This document shows, one piece after another, positions 50,264-64,000 of a DNA stretch of 64,000 nt. Made by a program: the position numbers and the translations under genes. The DNA comes from Mesaphorura yosii (taxonomy: Eukaryota; Arthropoda; Collembola; Poduromorpha; Tullbergiidae). Position 1 is the stretch's first letter. Every line of letters begins with the position of its first letter. The DNA is taken from positions 124,001-188,000 of the forward strand of contig WIXG01000074.1 in NCBI GenBank assembly GCA_009869945.1, in the 5' to 3' direction. The notes below the pieces were generated by a model, which saw nothing but the letters and a program-made list of their open reading frames with translations, ran no database searches and was not told where the DNA came from.

Positions 50264-53200
50264 GTGAGTTGTGAAGGGCAGACGTGGTCTAGAACCTAGA
50301 AGGTAGAGAACCTTAAATAAATATGAGAACCTCTAAATTATAAATGTAAGATTGTTTTTAAAGCTATTGCGAGTGTAAAATAGACAAACGAGACCTGGCT
50401 GAATAAGGAAACTTGTGGGAAGGGAAAGTAAATAGTAAATTAATAAAACGAGGAAAAGGAAACGAGCAAGCACTTATTTGAGTGTTAAATGAAGTACAAG
50501 GAAAGGAGACGATTTGAATTTCTGCTTGTCCTCCGTTAACTAAGAAATGCTCGTTAATGCGATGCTTAAAACTAAAATAACCACACCATTAAAAGGTATG
50601 CAAGTGAAAGCAGGCATTCTGGCGGGTTTAAATGCAGACGGACCATTATGGAAATTATTATTGCATGTGTCACACTCGAATATTGAGTTAGCACATTTAT
50701 GACATGGGAATCCAGCCTGTCGGAAACGAGCGGTCTTAAATCAATATCATAATGGTTGTATTATGCACTCGAATTATAGTCACGACGGGGTGTCGTGTCG
50801 CGGCAGTGGCGAAGTCCTTCTCAATCTCCTTGCGTGCGTGCGTGCTTGCCTGCGTGCGCGAAACACTTTTGTCGAGTCAATAATTAAGTAATTTTATTGG
50901 AGAAAGCAGACGGGCGGGCGAGCGAGCAGGTTTCAGTTCCGTGAAAGTAAATGAACGTGAGTGTAAGCGTGATTTGGGTTGACGTTCACGTATTTCACTT
51001 CACGCTCTTGACGTTATTATGCAGGAACGTCATACCAAACCATAAAAACCAAAGGCGCTTGAGAGTGATTCGGATTCGTGAACTGGAATGAGTTATGGCA
51101 GCATTGTACAAATGCAAATCTCGTTTAATAAGATTGAGATGGATGGAAATGCGGCGTAAATAATGCAAATGTGCTCCGAGATTCTAGCCAAGCCAAGAAG
51201 CACGGCACAGGTGTGATTATAATTCCATTTTCCTGAAAATGCGCGGCTGTCTGGACGCTTGCCTTACCTTGCCTTCTCGTGCAATCGCATTCCATCGGTG
51301 AAAGTTTCCATGCTGTTTTGTGCTCCAAATTGAAATGTAAAATGTCAGTGACCGGTGTTTAGCGTTAAATGATGTTTAAACTTTTCTTGGCTTGGGTTTG
51401 TTCGGTTTTGGAACACGGTAACGATAACTTTGAGATGCACGCCACGCCACGCATTCCATCCACACAATCGCAATCTCATGCTTTCACTACAATGCTTCAG
51501 CTTCAGCGTCCGTCGGGTCGGAAGAGCGTGCTAGATGAAAGATTTATGTAATGTGCTTGTTTCATGTTGCTGTTGTTGCTGCCTTTGCTTGTGCAAGCAC
51601 CTAGCACAAGTTGAAGTTTACCCAAAAGTCGAACTTGGACTTGGACACATGTATGATTAATACTTTATTTACTTTTGTTGTAATAAATCAGTTAAAGTTA
51701 AGATTACAACACGAAACAGAAATTATAAAGTATAGTTTCAAGAGAACGCAAATCTTTGAGGCCATTTTGAGTTTGATTTGACAAGACCACAAGAAATGCA
51801 AGCAAGTATGTAGATTTATGTAAGAGTCAAGTGGGTCGTTGTAAGTTCTTTCTTCCATATAAGGAAGTCCTGACCAACATAGTCTTTGGTCTTGGTTCAA
51901 GGCTCTCACAGAGAAAGTAAAGTTCTTAGATACGTGGAAAGGTGTTAGCCCGTGGGGTAATAAACATACAGAACGGAAAGTAGACTCCATAATAATAATG
52001 GGCTAGTGTAATAGATGATGGCGGTGGGATCCGATACACAAAAGTGCTGTAAACTGGAATTGCCAGCCAGTCTCCAGCCTCGCGTGTCTTAAAATATATA
52101 AACTTGGTGTAAACAGTGCAAAGTGTATGATAAAAATGACAAATATTGTATCCAGAGAAAAATTGAATCTCTCAGCCTCTCGCCTGCACTCTCTTCTCCG
52201 TCTGCTTTCTGCATCTTTCGTCTTCCTTTCTCTGCCAACAATACAATTTTATGCTCTGTATACTTTACGCGTACGCTACCGCATTTCGTCTTGCCGTGCA
52301 GTGCTGTGCCGTATTTACTTTGCACCAACTTCAAAGTTACGTTCGTACGCTCCAGTGTTTCATATTTTCCAGGCATCCAGCCGCAGCCAAGCCACGTTGT
52401 TCCAGGCTGCAGCTTCAGCGCACTGCATAGGTCGTTAATATTTTCCATACACAAAAGCCTTACTGCACCGAGCAAAGAGGCCACGTTGAAAAATATTTTT
52501 GTGTGAAATATTCAAGTGGATCGCATCGCGCTCGCATTTCGTGTTTCGCATTGTGTGTCGTCATTTCCTGACTGACTTGAGAGGAAGGCACAGGCGAGTG
52601 CGACGGTGAAGAGGAAGAACACTTTCAGAAGGAGGAAACGGCAACTGCTGTGCAGAGGAAGGTATTAAAGAATGAACGCGGGTCGGGACAGGAAAAGTGA
52701 GTGCCAAATTCCTGCGTTCATTCAGTCGCAGGCGTAGTCGTAGTTGAATATTATTATTCGTGATGTGATACACGGAGCAGTATAATCAAGTAGCTATAAA
52801 ACGGGTAACGCGCCTTGCATGGTGTTGCTCCATAACGCATGAAAATTGGAATAAAGAACTCCAGTGTTTCTGTTTCTCGACTGACTGCATGAATACCCAA
52901 CCCAACTTGGGGCTCGTGTTCACTGCCTAGCCTGACGCACTTGTCTTGGCTTTCCTGCTGGGTGCCGGAGGCTTCATGTTGAAGGAAACGAGATCTTTAT
53001 TTTTATTTCACTATTTTGTTATCCCTTCTTCCTCCTCTCATCAGAGCAGAGCCGGCAGACGGCAAAGCAGATGCAGATCCACGCATTTCTTCGTTGAGTA
53101 TCTTCTTTCAAGTTCATGAATACGCATACACAAAATTTTACTTCGTTCCTAATGCATAATGTAATGTTCGGAAGAGGAAGGGCTCGAGTGGTTTAAAATT

Positions 53201-55336
53201 TCTCCACTCAACCTTTTCTTTAGGAAATTCCTGCACTGTAAAGATTGTGACGAGTCATAAAATCACTCTTGACATGAATCTTTTCGCGCAGGGAATGTGT
53301 AGGCCTGGCCTGGAGGCAAAAAATGCCAACTGCTTATGAAGACTAAACATCTTTTTCAATTGTCGAGTTGAGCACAATTCGCATTCGCAAAAAGAAAGTG
53401 TCGGCTGACGGCGATGGCAAGAAAAAGGTTTAGGCTTCCCTCGTCCGCTGACTGACGGTTTTACAAAGGGTATAGTATAAATGTTTTTGTTGCATTGCAT
53501 TGTAGGTAATGCGGGCAATAATGACACTTCACGTCCGTAATGGACTCGTCGTGATCCGTACTCGTACCTGGTAACGACCTTTGCAGTCTTTACGGAATTC
53601 TCTGGCGTGGCGTACTCGAGCACTCTGCCCGTGCCCGACTCGACCTGAACTCTACGCTGTAATTTATATTAATCTGAATAATATTGAAGTGCCTTTTCTT
53701 GAAACACTAAAGCACAGTGCCTGCCTTTTATTTCGAGTCGAGATAGTGTGTGCTTTTCTTTGCCAGTACTTCCGAAACTTAAGCAGAGTTCTGGCTGCTG
53801 GTTTTTAGAATCCAGGCAGTAAACTGCCATTGCACACAAAGCCGGAGCTGTACACGCTGATATTGTTTCTCCGAGTTTCTTTCTGGAACCAAGTTTCAGT
53901 TTGTTTGTTGAAGTCGTCTGGAGAAGGTTTGCCTGCTCCTACCATTGCCATTTTACTGCTGCTGCATTATCGCATTACACTTTCCAGTCCCGTTCCCGCA
54001 GTCCCAGTCTTCATCCTGCTGAAATCCGACGCACATGCACACTCGAACTCCCTGTTCGCACTGCACCACTTCCGGTTATAAATGTGTTTATTGTTCTGCT
54101 CCAGTTGAACGGTGCTGCTGCGGCAGTGTGCAAGTGCGGTGTATTGTATTGTGCTCCATTGCCATTGCCATTGAAAATCTTAAGGCAGCCTGCTTAGTTG
54201 AGTGTAGTTACTTCGAACGACAGGACAGATTTAACCAAACGGGTAAGAAAACGAAGACGTGACGTGCAGTGCAGTGCAGTAAATACGAGACGTAAATTGA
54301 GAAGGGACGATAAGGAACAAGACAAAGACGTGGGATCTAAGAATTATATTATTAACATGTGTTCTTGTGATTTTTATCGTTTCAGGAAATGAAACACCCA
54401 GGCACTAGCACTGATGTTGAAAACAGAGCAACACCAACGACTTCATTCAACTTCAACTCAAGATTCTGCACTTTGACATCTGCAGTCTGAAGGTATGTTC
54501 TATAGGTTTTAAATTCCTGAATTGTGAATTCCTGCTGACACGCTGGCTGACAGAGTTTTCATGTGCTTCCTTTCAGATTTGAAATTAGCCGAAATGCACT
54601 GAACGAATTGCACGTATCTGTGTTAACTTCGTCATTGGATCCCTTGCCTGGCAGCTTTCGCGTTTCACAAGTTTGGTATTTGGCATGGATTTTCCCAACT
54701 CTTCAGAAAATGAGATTCCAATTGAACGCAGAACTTTCACATGTTGAACTCCTGGTGTGTGAAACGCCAGACGACGCTTCCCGAGTCGTTCTCAAGAAAG
54801 TGAACATTTGTTGCCGATGCCACATTTGGAAGCACTACAAATGGAGGAATTGAGGACGGACAGGACAGTGAAGCTTGAAAAAGCAACCTCGCACCGGTGA
54901 AATGTGAAATCTGCTGTCTGCTGCTGTATTTAAAAGGCAACTCTTTTGCATTTATTCTGTGATTTTGCCAGTTATAATAGTCGTGAACGAAAGAGAAAAT
55001 TCGAACACATATCCAAGCAAACGCGAAGACACACCGCGCGACACGCAAATTTGATATCAATAATTAATTACGTGATGAATGACTCGCAAAGTCGTAGCCA
55101 GTGTTCTACATAAGATTGGATGACACCACATCATTGATCATCATGCAAGTTATTTCTGGCAAGAAACGAAAGTAATAATTCAAAATTCTGCGAGAAAAAG
55201 CAGCGCAGCCTTCAGCAATAAATTCTCGTCAACATCAACTTAATTATGAAAAAGTTTTGCGTGATTAACCTGATTGAATTAAGGACGTGGTGAAAGTTTT
55301 TACACGGGCGTCGCACGTCGCGAGATACGACTCGTT
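50264..55336. other. upstream region of the NDST gene, possible UTR exons
   Basis: No coding gene is recognised. A possible untranslated exon lies at 54386-54492, with TTTCAG before and GTATGT after it, and another acceptor (CTTTCAG) precedes 54577. These could be 5' UTR exons of the N-deacetylase/N-sulfotransferase gene starting at 55337; this is inference. GCAGTGCAGTGCAGT near 54266 is a short repeat. Confidence 0.4.
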
Positions 55337-58300
55337 ATGTTTGGTAACAACGCGGAACATGTGGGACTTGTTGAAAACTTGTCGTCATCATCTGCGTCGT
55401 CGTCCGGCAGCGTCAGCAACGACAAGCACAAGTACTCAAACTCGAACGGGGTCCACAAAATTAGGGTCAAGAGTTGGTGGCGCAAAATGGTCGTGCCAAG
55501 CAGGTCGCGGAGCGCTTCGGCGCTGCAACTGCAAAACGTCTGTAAAAAAATCAACTGCCTGACCTGGAAGCAGCGCCGCATTCATCTGGTCACGGTGAAG
55601 CGATGGCTCTTTCTTGCCTCCATCGTGACCGTTCTGTTTGTCATCTACTGCACGTACCGCACACATCAGCCTTTGTACGGGTAAGTCAAAGCGTAAACCA
55701 AAAGCATTGCATATGTAAATGTAATGTGAAGCGAAAAAACTTCCAAGAAACAAAATTTGAATTATCGTCAAAGTTGTGGGCTGTGCCGTGCCTCCTGCCG
55801 CCAGTGTCAGCGGCAGGCAGCAGTTGTTTGTCCCAGAAAATGTAACTGGCAAACAATAAAAGAAAGGTCGCAATCGCCGTCTGTGATTTTGAGCAAACGA
55901 GATCCCAGAGTATTACTGTAATATTAACCTCATCTTCCTCCAAACCCAATTGCGAAAGGCGAAAAGGAGCCTGGATTCGAGAACAGACCAGACCAGGCAT
56001 TTCTGAGCCAATCAATACAAAAGGTACTAACAAAAGTTAATGCAAAAGTTGCAGCTTGAGTGAAAGCTTCGGCGAGTAGTCATGCTGATGCTGGAGGAAA
56101 ATTTGAGTGGAAAGATCGTATTGATGTTGTGAATTGGTGATGGCATGCAGAGTTGAGCGAGGAGAACAGAAAACTTTGCCTTTGCGATTTGCTTTGCCAT
56201 TTGCTCGAATTTTGGGACAGCTGCCACTTTGCTGCTGCTGCTTTGGTCATGATGCAATGCGGCGCGGTGGATTTACTTCTCATAAAGCAATTGAAAACTC
56301 GGAGCATTTGAGAATTTGAGCTCTCGCCATTTTTGAATCAGAATTCAGTCATATGCATGCATACATGGGCTTAATTAACTACTTCGGGAGGTTTCATATT
56401 AATTTTTCCTGTGCGTACGTTTGCAAGATTTTAATTTCATACGTAAAATGGTCAGCTGGATGCTGGATTAGTAAACTTTCTGCGTCAGAATTGCCTAATG
56501 TAGCTGACTGGAGAACTGCAGGACATTGGAATTTAAATTAGGAAAGTTAATCCAGTCCAATCCAGACAGCAGCGCAGAGATGCTCAGACCACAGCTGTTT
56601 ACCTTGCAATGAGTTTTGGCGTTTTAGCTCCAAGTGAAGATTAAGCCATTATTCGGACAAGCTGCTCTTGTTGTCATTCAATTTCAGAATAGATTATAAA
56701 TGTATTTATAAGGCGCGCCACACAAAGGCTCCTGAATCTATTATTTTACGAAATTCAATCCAACTTTTCTATTGTTGTTTAGAATAGAACTCGGCTTCTC
56801 TTCGAAAAACTCATTCAGGCTTCTGCTCTTCGAAAGCATCAAAACATCTCCAGCGTAAAGTGAAAATCATATTCACCTAATTTATGGTGAGCATAAAACT
56901 CTGTGTACGGCTGGAAGAAGCTGTTTCGTGTTTAGGGCCTAAACAAAAGTTCCAAAACAAAGAAAGCCTTGCCCGAGGTTCGTTACGGCGCGGCGTGGCG
57001 GACTCGAGCATGAAAATATGAATTCTGCCGCATTAAAATATTCCATTGTGCCTGCAAATTATAAAACCCACACCGCATCGCCAACACCAAGAGTAAAAGT
57101 TGCGTGGGCTCGTCTACCCGCCGCGACGAATAATTTATGGACAAATTTGGATGAGCAAAACTGCTGTGAAACTGCAAAACTGAACAGCGAGCACACGTAC
57201 GCTGCCATAAACTAGACTTTATGGTTTCTCTCGCTTCTTTCATTGCTGCATTCCGATTTCCATCGCGGTTCTCGTTGGACTCAAGCTGTGCCCATCACAA
57301 TTTATTACGGAGACTTGCGGTTTTTGTTTATGAATATTATAAATTCTGACTTGCACAATTCAAAGTTGTGGGATAGTTTTATTACCTGGAAGCGCGGAGT
57401 CGCAAGAGGAACTATTTATTCTAATAGCTCTGCTCGATTCTGGCGAGATATAAGAGAAAGGCTCACACTTTCACACCAAACCAGCCGCAATTTTGAAATG
57501 GAGATGGTGACGGCGATGGTCTATCGTCCGCCGCGTCCGACCTAATAACGGTCATTAACTCCACAAGTCAACATTGCGACACTATGGCGTTTGCGACAGC
57601 GGCAATGAATTGTCTGTAATTTTTGTGCACTGGTGCCCATTCTTTGCCCAGTCGACCCCAATTCTCATGGAACCTCTGAAAATTAAGCGTACCTTTCAAT
57701 TAAGAGCAAATTGCAATTGGAGGCTTGGGACTCTGAAAATGTGAAAGATAGGCTTGAGGAATTAGACCTGCTATTATTGCCGCGTTGCGAGAGAGGCTCG
57801 AAGTACGAGCCCGAGTCGATAAAAATGCAATTTAGCTCAGTGTCATATTTTGAAACTTAATTTCATAGTTTCTTCAAAAGAGTAGAGACTGCAAGCGATC
57901 TGCTTCCACGTGAGCTACTCAGGCAAGCACAGCCTCTTGTGTACCGGAGCATCTTCGTCATAGTCGTAGTCATGCTCGTAGTCATAATATTAATAAAAAG
58001 ACAGGTAGTGAATAAAAATCACAATTTTCTCCTTTAAGTGCCATTGCAGGAACCATTCAACAGCAGCAGCAGGTCCATTGCTTGTACATGGAACTTCATT
58101 ACTCTTATAATTTCCACGACGCTGGGACCTACGACTGCGACTACGAGTCGAGTCCCAGCACAGGGCAGAGCACTAAAAGTTTATAAAATTTCTTTTTATG
58201 GCCTTCGTCCCCTGTCGCCGTCTTTCGTTTAGCCATTCTCTAGCTCTGCTCTACTCGTACGTACGTTCAGAAAACGCCCAGGCCCAACTTCGTCATGTCA

Positions 58301-61300
58301 TTATTCATAATCATTTTCTGAGTCTAATGATGAGATCAAGAGATCACATGGCAGGCAGGCAGACACGGGCAGAAATAACGAACTCAGTCAGAGAGACGAG
58401 GTTGACACGGCGACGGCCGGCACGTGTACACGTTTCTTCCTGAAATAAATTTCCTTTTCATTGGTTGCCGAGATCAGTCTCGCGGAATAAAAACACAAAG
58501 CTGAAAGCTCGTCAGACGCAGCAGGCTGGTTGAATTTTTGTTTATTCCAACCCCAGTGCAATTCATTTTGCAAAAGCAGAAGGAATTGTCTTTGGATGAA
58601 TATTAAACAATTTTCTATAATTCAGCCTACCTTTCTTTTATGTTCGTGCACGCGTTAAAACAAAGTTTTATGTTATGTTAACTGTCATTTTCCTCTCCGT
58701 GACGGCTCTTCGGATGCGGCTCGGAGTTCCATTGTCGAGGCCATTATCCAAACTCTCCTTTTTGTTCCAAACTCATATATTTCTATTTCCAGGTCCAACT
58801 TTCATTAACTTATCTCGTCGTCCGATTTCATTAGAGCTTGCTCCGGGTTATCTTCATTAAAAAGACTAAAGTTTTATGCTTTGACCGCGGGTTCATGCCG
58901 CAGATTCCTGGGATGATTTGGACACGAGTCCAGCAACAGTAATATTTCGCCGATCCCCCACAGTGGCTGACAACTTTGTAATTTGCGGTTTACAAATGAA
59001 CTCTTGATCGTCCCAAAGGCATTCATTTCATATTTTGATAGCACACAAAATCGCGCTGAGTTGAATTTGAGGTATGACGCGAATGAACTTTTTCGACATT
59101 TATTTGACAGGTTAATTCGTGGCGCGCGTGGGATTCCCCAGCCTTCATACACGTGCCCGACGCTGTCCGACCCGCGGAATCGAAAATGGACAGATCACAC
59201 ACTTCCATCCGCAAGACTTCGCATTGACGCAAAGGTTCTATTATTCGTGGAAACTACTTTCTCCAAGCTGGGCAGAGACATCGCAGAACTCCTCGTCTAC
59301 AACAGAATGAAGTGAGTGCTTTCACCCTGACGCCCTTTGCAATGTGTCCGAGTATTAATTTTCTTTGCTGTCATCTGCGCCGCAGGTACAAAGTCGAGCT
59401 GGCCGGGAAATCTCTGCCAATCATGACCAACGTGGACAAAGGGAGATTCGGTGTGATAATATTTGAGAATTATACAAAATATTTGCATATGGACAAATGG
59501 AACAAGGAGCTGCTGGATAAATACTGTCGGGAATACACCGTTGGTATTCTCGGATTTATGCCTTCTCAAGAAGAGACGCTCGTCGGAGCACAACTGAAAA
59601 ATACTTCGCTTTATATTGATACTAATCTAAGGCTTAAGGTAAGCTCGCTCAATTTTCGCAGCTCATTAACTGAGAAGATTAGAAACATTAAGAGCCAAGG
59701 CTTTAAATTTTAAGCAATTAATTCAAGAGCTCGAGTAAAGTAAACATCTCTCAATCTCTGCGGAATTAAAAAAAATCTCCTCTTGGAACTGAACTTATGA
59801 TCTTTCTGTTGCAGTAACAATTATAATAAAAACAGGGACGTGTGCTGATTTGATCCTGATGATCCCCGATAAGCAAGGAAGTTCAATCTCAAGTCTCAGT
59901 TTGAAGCAGAACAGAATTTCACTTTCGCATTGCGCAATTGAATAAACCGAAATCGTACGAAATGTGTCCTTAAATTTTACCCGATGTAATTGAAATGAAA
60001 TTGAAAAGTGGTCCAGGCCACCGTGCCTCCGAACCACAGGCTGCAATGCGATGCAGTGCAGCGCAGGATTTGATTACCATTACGCTTTTAAGTGCTATGT
60101 GCTCGTTGTTGATGTTTCTAAAACTCCGTCCAAGTATGTTTACTTTCCTGGTGTGTATGTTTCCTGGTTCGTGGTTTGAAAAGAATTTCTTAGAATTGTA
60201 AGACACACTTGGACTTCACTCGAGTCATAGTCGGAGTCGAAAGAATGCAGCCAGGAGTGGCACGTTCTCAGCAGAGAGAAGAAATCGGGCCATTAGAATT
60301 CAGGAGGTGTTTCATTTATTTCCTCTTTTTTCTTTTGAACAATTTAAGCGAGAGACAATGCGAGGGAGAAAGCAGGCGAAAGCAAGCTCAGCTCAGACCA
60401 AGCAGCCGAGTTCGAGAGAAAGATAAAGCAAATGCGAACTTGGATCCAAGCATGATAATAAAAATCATATAGCCGTAGTCAGGGCACAGCACAAAAATAT
60501 GAGAAATGTGTTGGTCTAAGTCGACATTGCGTCCGACCGTGACGGAAGTGAGACCTGCTTAAATGCCAATTGTTTGGCACGACGTAGAAAAGAAAGCAGA
60601 GCACCAAAGACAAATCTCTGAACGAATTCTTTCTCCATTTCGCGCGATGCGTGCAAGGGTTATTGCGTGCAGCCGTTCTTCTGGGACCAATTTCCCTCTT
60701 CAGGAATCACCTTGCATTTATTCTGGTTGCTCAAATAAAGAAGTCCAAGTCAGTTCAGATAAGGAGCAAATTATGGTTTTGAATTTTAAGTTCCAGTTGT
60801 GGAATGTTGTGTGAATAACGTGAATAACGTGAATCGGAGAAAACCAATGCAGACTCAAAAGTCTTTTAGTCTTGGCTATCTTATTCTATTTGTGTGCAGC
60901 ATCTTAAGAGGCAATGCAAGGTAAGCAGAAAACAGGTTTTCCTGCCTCTTTTGGCAGAGGTTTCTGATCCAGAAGAAAGTCTGGTACGTTCTTGCTTCCT
61001 AAATACCCAAAGCCAAATATCGTCCGAGTTGGCAAATGTTGGAATAGACAATACACATTGTAAGAACTGCGCATTCTGTAATTCTGCTGTCAAAATGCAT
61101 TTTCTGTTTTAGATTTATGTACGAATTGAGAGTTTATCATTCCCGGCTACCAGCTTCCAAAAATTCGGGATTTTTATGAATTCACCTTCCTTGGTATTAA
61201 AAACAATTAAAGAAAGCAGATAGCAAAATCGCCCACTCAGAATCCACGTGTCAGTCCCGTGGTCTTTGCGCTTTTGATTTCATGCCGATGCCGTATTTTA

Positions 61301-63937
61301 AGGAGGAAAGAGGGACAAAATTGAAGGAAGTAAATAAAATTGAGATTTATATAACCACGTTGACATTTATGAGCAATAATAATACAGCCCGGATTGGGCA
61401 AAATGACAGTTATTTCTCCCCGAGATACAGCACACTGTCATAAATCTGGTTACTGAGCAATGACATGCACCACCGTGTCGCAGCATGGCGTGGTTTCATT
61501 GTCTTGTTCCCATTTCCACTTTCGCGGAGAAAATTATCCTTTGCGTGTTTGAGGCTCTTTGATAGCCTTTTGTCTGAAACGAAACGGTAAACGGAAAAGT
61601 TTGGATCAAATAGTAGGAGCAAGCAGTTGATCTGATTAGATATTGATGTATTGTTTCAATTTTCCATTTCATGTCGGATGCAAAATAAGTTTTATGCCTC
61701 AATTAGTTTGCATTCCATTTGAAAAAGATGTACGGCAAGTGTCGGAAACAAAACCTAAGCTCCTTTAGCTTCGTGCTCGAATAACGGATTGGATTCGTGA
61801 AGCAAAGAGAAAGGTGTTTTACCGAGAGCAATATGCTATTTATACCTCATGCCACGCTCCCATTTCGTGCACGCCACACACAGCGTCAGAATTACTTTAA
61901 ATGCAAGAAGTGAACCGAGCGAGCACGGAGGAAATGTGAGAGGAAGACTTCATGCCGAGCGGATCAATTTTTTCCACAAATCTTGGGATTATAATGTGCA
62001 TGATTCCTTGAACAAATGTTTGCCTCCAGAAATGGAGAAAGTCTTTCTCTGTTTGCATTTCCACCGTGCGTGCGCTTGCATTTGCACGAACGAATGCCGT
62101 ATTTACATTTGTACATGTGAGACTCACTTTGCTTTTGCTTTGAGCCATATTCAACCGTATTCCAGTTTTTAATTTTCTCGTGCCGTATTTTTTCAAATTG
62201 TGTCCATCCAGCTCAATTTTCTTTCTTAGGCCGAAGGTCGAGACCCAGTAATTCGGGATTTTTGTTTTACAAACAGCGATAGCACAACGTGAATGGGAAC
62301 TCGAGTTAATGAAATATAAAATCAATTTTAATGATTACCTGCCCGAAAATAGATAATAATTGCCTCACGGAAGACAGACAAATTTGTAAACGTAAATATG
62401 GGTGAAGCATCGTTACGGTCAGTCATGTCAAAAGCGAATTACAAATATTATCGATTTTCGCCAGTTTGTCCAGACTTCATGTTTCGAACTCGAGCTCTTG
62501 AAGCAAATGCAAAATTGAATCCATTCTTGCCTCGTTAGGTTTTTGTAACTGTAATAAAATTGTCTGTTTTGTCCTTGCAGGATGCTTATCTGAACCCGAA
62601 TTCCGGAGTGCTGCGAGGCAAGTTGCTAAAACCGCATTTTATGCCGCATCCTACCTTTACAGCAGTAGAATAACGACCACACGTGGATTTTCTCCCATTT
62701 GTAGTGACACGTGCCGGAGACATTGTGCGAGGGATTTTGAAAAACGAACCAGCTGACCTCTGGACTGTGTTCACGCCAAACGACACGTCGTATGAACCTG
62801 TGTCGATGGCCACACTGTACCATGATACGAATGAGGAAGCGTTCTCCACGCCGAACTTGCCTTTGATCACCGTCATTCAGGTAACGTACAAGATCTCCGA
62901 GTCTGACAACAAATTTGACTCATTTGCAGATTGCCTGCGTTAGTGTAGGTCTGTAAGCCACAAATTTTCGATTTACCATTCGAAATCCCAATTGTGAAGA
63001 GAATCCAGAAGCTGGAAAGCTACTAGTAGTTCGGTTAAATTTATCGTAGTTGCGCTTCCGATCCTGAAAGGAATCATTCAAATTCATTCACCCGCTTCAG
63101 ATTTCAATTTCCAAGTGCTAAAAAGACGACGTGGCGCAAAAGTGCAGACGGAGACGAGAAATCGCAGCCCTCTACCGCTGTCACACGCTTCCCGACGTTT
63201 CCATTGTGTTTGTGAGTCGGGCGTGAAAGGCGTAGGAGAAGAAAGGGAGCAACTAATCGAGTAATTGTAAATAAAAGTTTGAAATGAAAGAAAGTCGTTT
63301 ACTCGCTGAAAAGAATTAAAAAGAAGTGAGAAAGTGCCTGAATTGAATCTCCGTGAAAGACGCATTGTGCTGGCTGGCGGACTGGGCTGACGAACAGATT
63401 ACCTGTACTGGATTATACAATAAACACTTAAATGGGTCCTCTCACCGAATTTCCAAGACGGCTGAAAAGAAAAACGCTTTCGACATTTTCTGTGCTTTTT
63501 CAATTGAAATCCTGGCTCTATTCATTGCCACTGCGCCTTGATTCTCCGAATCCCGTAACGAGTACAATTGTGCGCGCTTTCTCAAAGTCGGAGAAAATGG
63601 GAAAGTGAAATAATGTACAAAGTTGTACTTTATCTCTCTGACATTCTGACTCCAAATCGCATTTTTCTCGTATTTCTGATATTGCTTTGCAACTTTTCCA
63701 CTCAATTTCCTTCTCCATTCCTCCTTCATTTAGGACAAAGGTGAATCCGATAGAATTCGACGCGTTCTCTTCGGTGCTGGACTCAAATTTTGGCTTCACA
63801 GGCTACTCTTCATTGACGCAGTTTCCTATTTGAGTCGTGGACGTCTGAGCGTGAGCCTTAAGCGCTACATTCTCATCGACGTAGATGATATTTTCGTGGG
63901 CGAGAAAGGAACCCGCCTCAAGAAAAATGACGTTCAG
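55337..63937 (+). CDS. NDST: heparan sulfate N-deacetylase/N-sulfotransferase, 5' part (sulfateless)
   Basis: Golgi type II membrane enzyme that replaces the N-acetyl group of heparan sulfate glucosamine with sulfate. Six exons are visible: 55337-55680, 59111-59311, 59386-59638, 62581-62617, 62705-62880 and 63734-63937; the gene runs off the right edge before the sulfotransferase domain. Residues 1-89 are a cytosolic, basic, Ser-rich tail and about 90-105 are the membrane anchor ([16 protein letters not shown]). The start of the N-deacetylase domain follows: [86 protein letters not shown] and [17 protein letters not shown], all in NDST order. Phase is continuous throughout. The 62618-62704 intron has a GC donor (AG|GCAAGT). 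Intron 1 is 3.4 kb and might hide a small in-phase exon. Confidence 0.93.
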
Positions 63938-64000
63938 GTAAGCTGGTATTTATTTCGCCCATTCACGCGTTCTTCTCTCGTGCTTTCTCCATCGGCGTGT

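Noticed and set aside
50829..50862. GTGCGTGCGTGCTTGCCTGCGTGCG stretch
   Set aside because: It is a short imperfect microsatellite with no further structure.
54577..54853. open frame after a CTTTCAG acceptor upstream of NDST
   Set aside because: It has no family resemblance and no matching upstream coding exon. At most it is a UTR exon.

Overview
The window is nuclear DNA of an animal, most likely an arthropod. The genes have many short introns (most about 50-100 bp, a few over 1 kb), a chitinase with a C-terminal chitin-binding domain, a storkhead/knockout winged-helix gene, and an arthropod-type TATA + TCAGT initiator promoter. The tandem pair of cyclase-family hydrolases is the kind of gene often multiplied in springtails and other non-model arthropods, so a springtail or related arthropod is my best guess; the sequence alone does not prove it. 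Coding DNA sits in four islands separated by long AT-rich non-coding stretches.

Layout. (1) 1-1197 (+): the last four exons of the mitochondrial calcium uniporter MCU, cut by the left edge. (2) 1198-4058: non-coding, with a MITE-like element at 1281-1600 that has 30-bp terminal inverted repeats. (3) 4059-5497 (+): a TATA/Inr promoter and a secreted Gly/Tyr-rich protein gene containing a 78-nt intron that can also be read through (an exitron). (4) 5498-17909: non-coding, with three small candidate exons at 12266-12843. (5) 17910-25091 (+): a complete storkhead-box (STOX/knockout) gene of seven coding exons, 1151 aa. (6) 25092-28717: non-coding. (7) 28718-31477 (+): two tandem secreted cyclase-family metal-dependent hydrolases (kynurenine formamidase/isatin hydrolase-like), which differ in intron positions and in one predicted metal ligand. 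(8) 31843-32969 (+): an unrecognised 300-aa, probably nuclear protein. (9) 34070-36414 (-): a complete nine-exon GH18 chitinase with a CBM14 domain. (10) 36415-55336: about 19 kb almost without recognisable coding sequence; it holds a plausible 61-aa secreted-peptide gene at 40463-40648, two orphan exon candidates, and a heptamer repeat with an adjacent hairpin. (11) 55337 to past the right edge (+): the 5' half of the heparan sulfate N-deacetylase/N-sulfotransferase gene (NDST, sulfateless).

The genes do not form one pathway. They cover mitochondrial calcium uptake (MCU), extracellular matrix or cuticle (Gly-rich protein, chitinase), heparan sulfate modification in the Golgi (NDST), transcription (STOX) and small-molecule hydrolysis (cyclases). 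I found no convincing undescribed multi-gene system. The most unusual items are the small secreted-peptide candidate, the three-exon candidate at 12.3-12.8 kb, the exitron, two GC-AG introns, and the intron and active-site divergence of the tandem cyclases. Exon boundaries were set by hand from splice consensus, phase continuity and protein family similarity; no database search was run.
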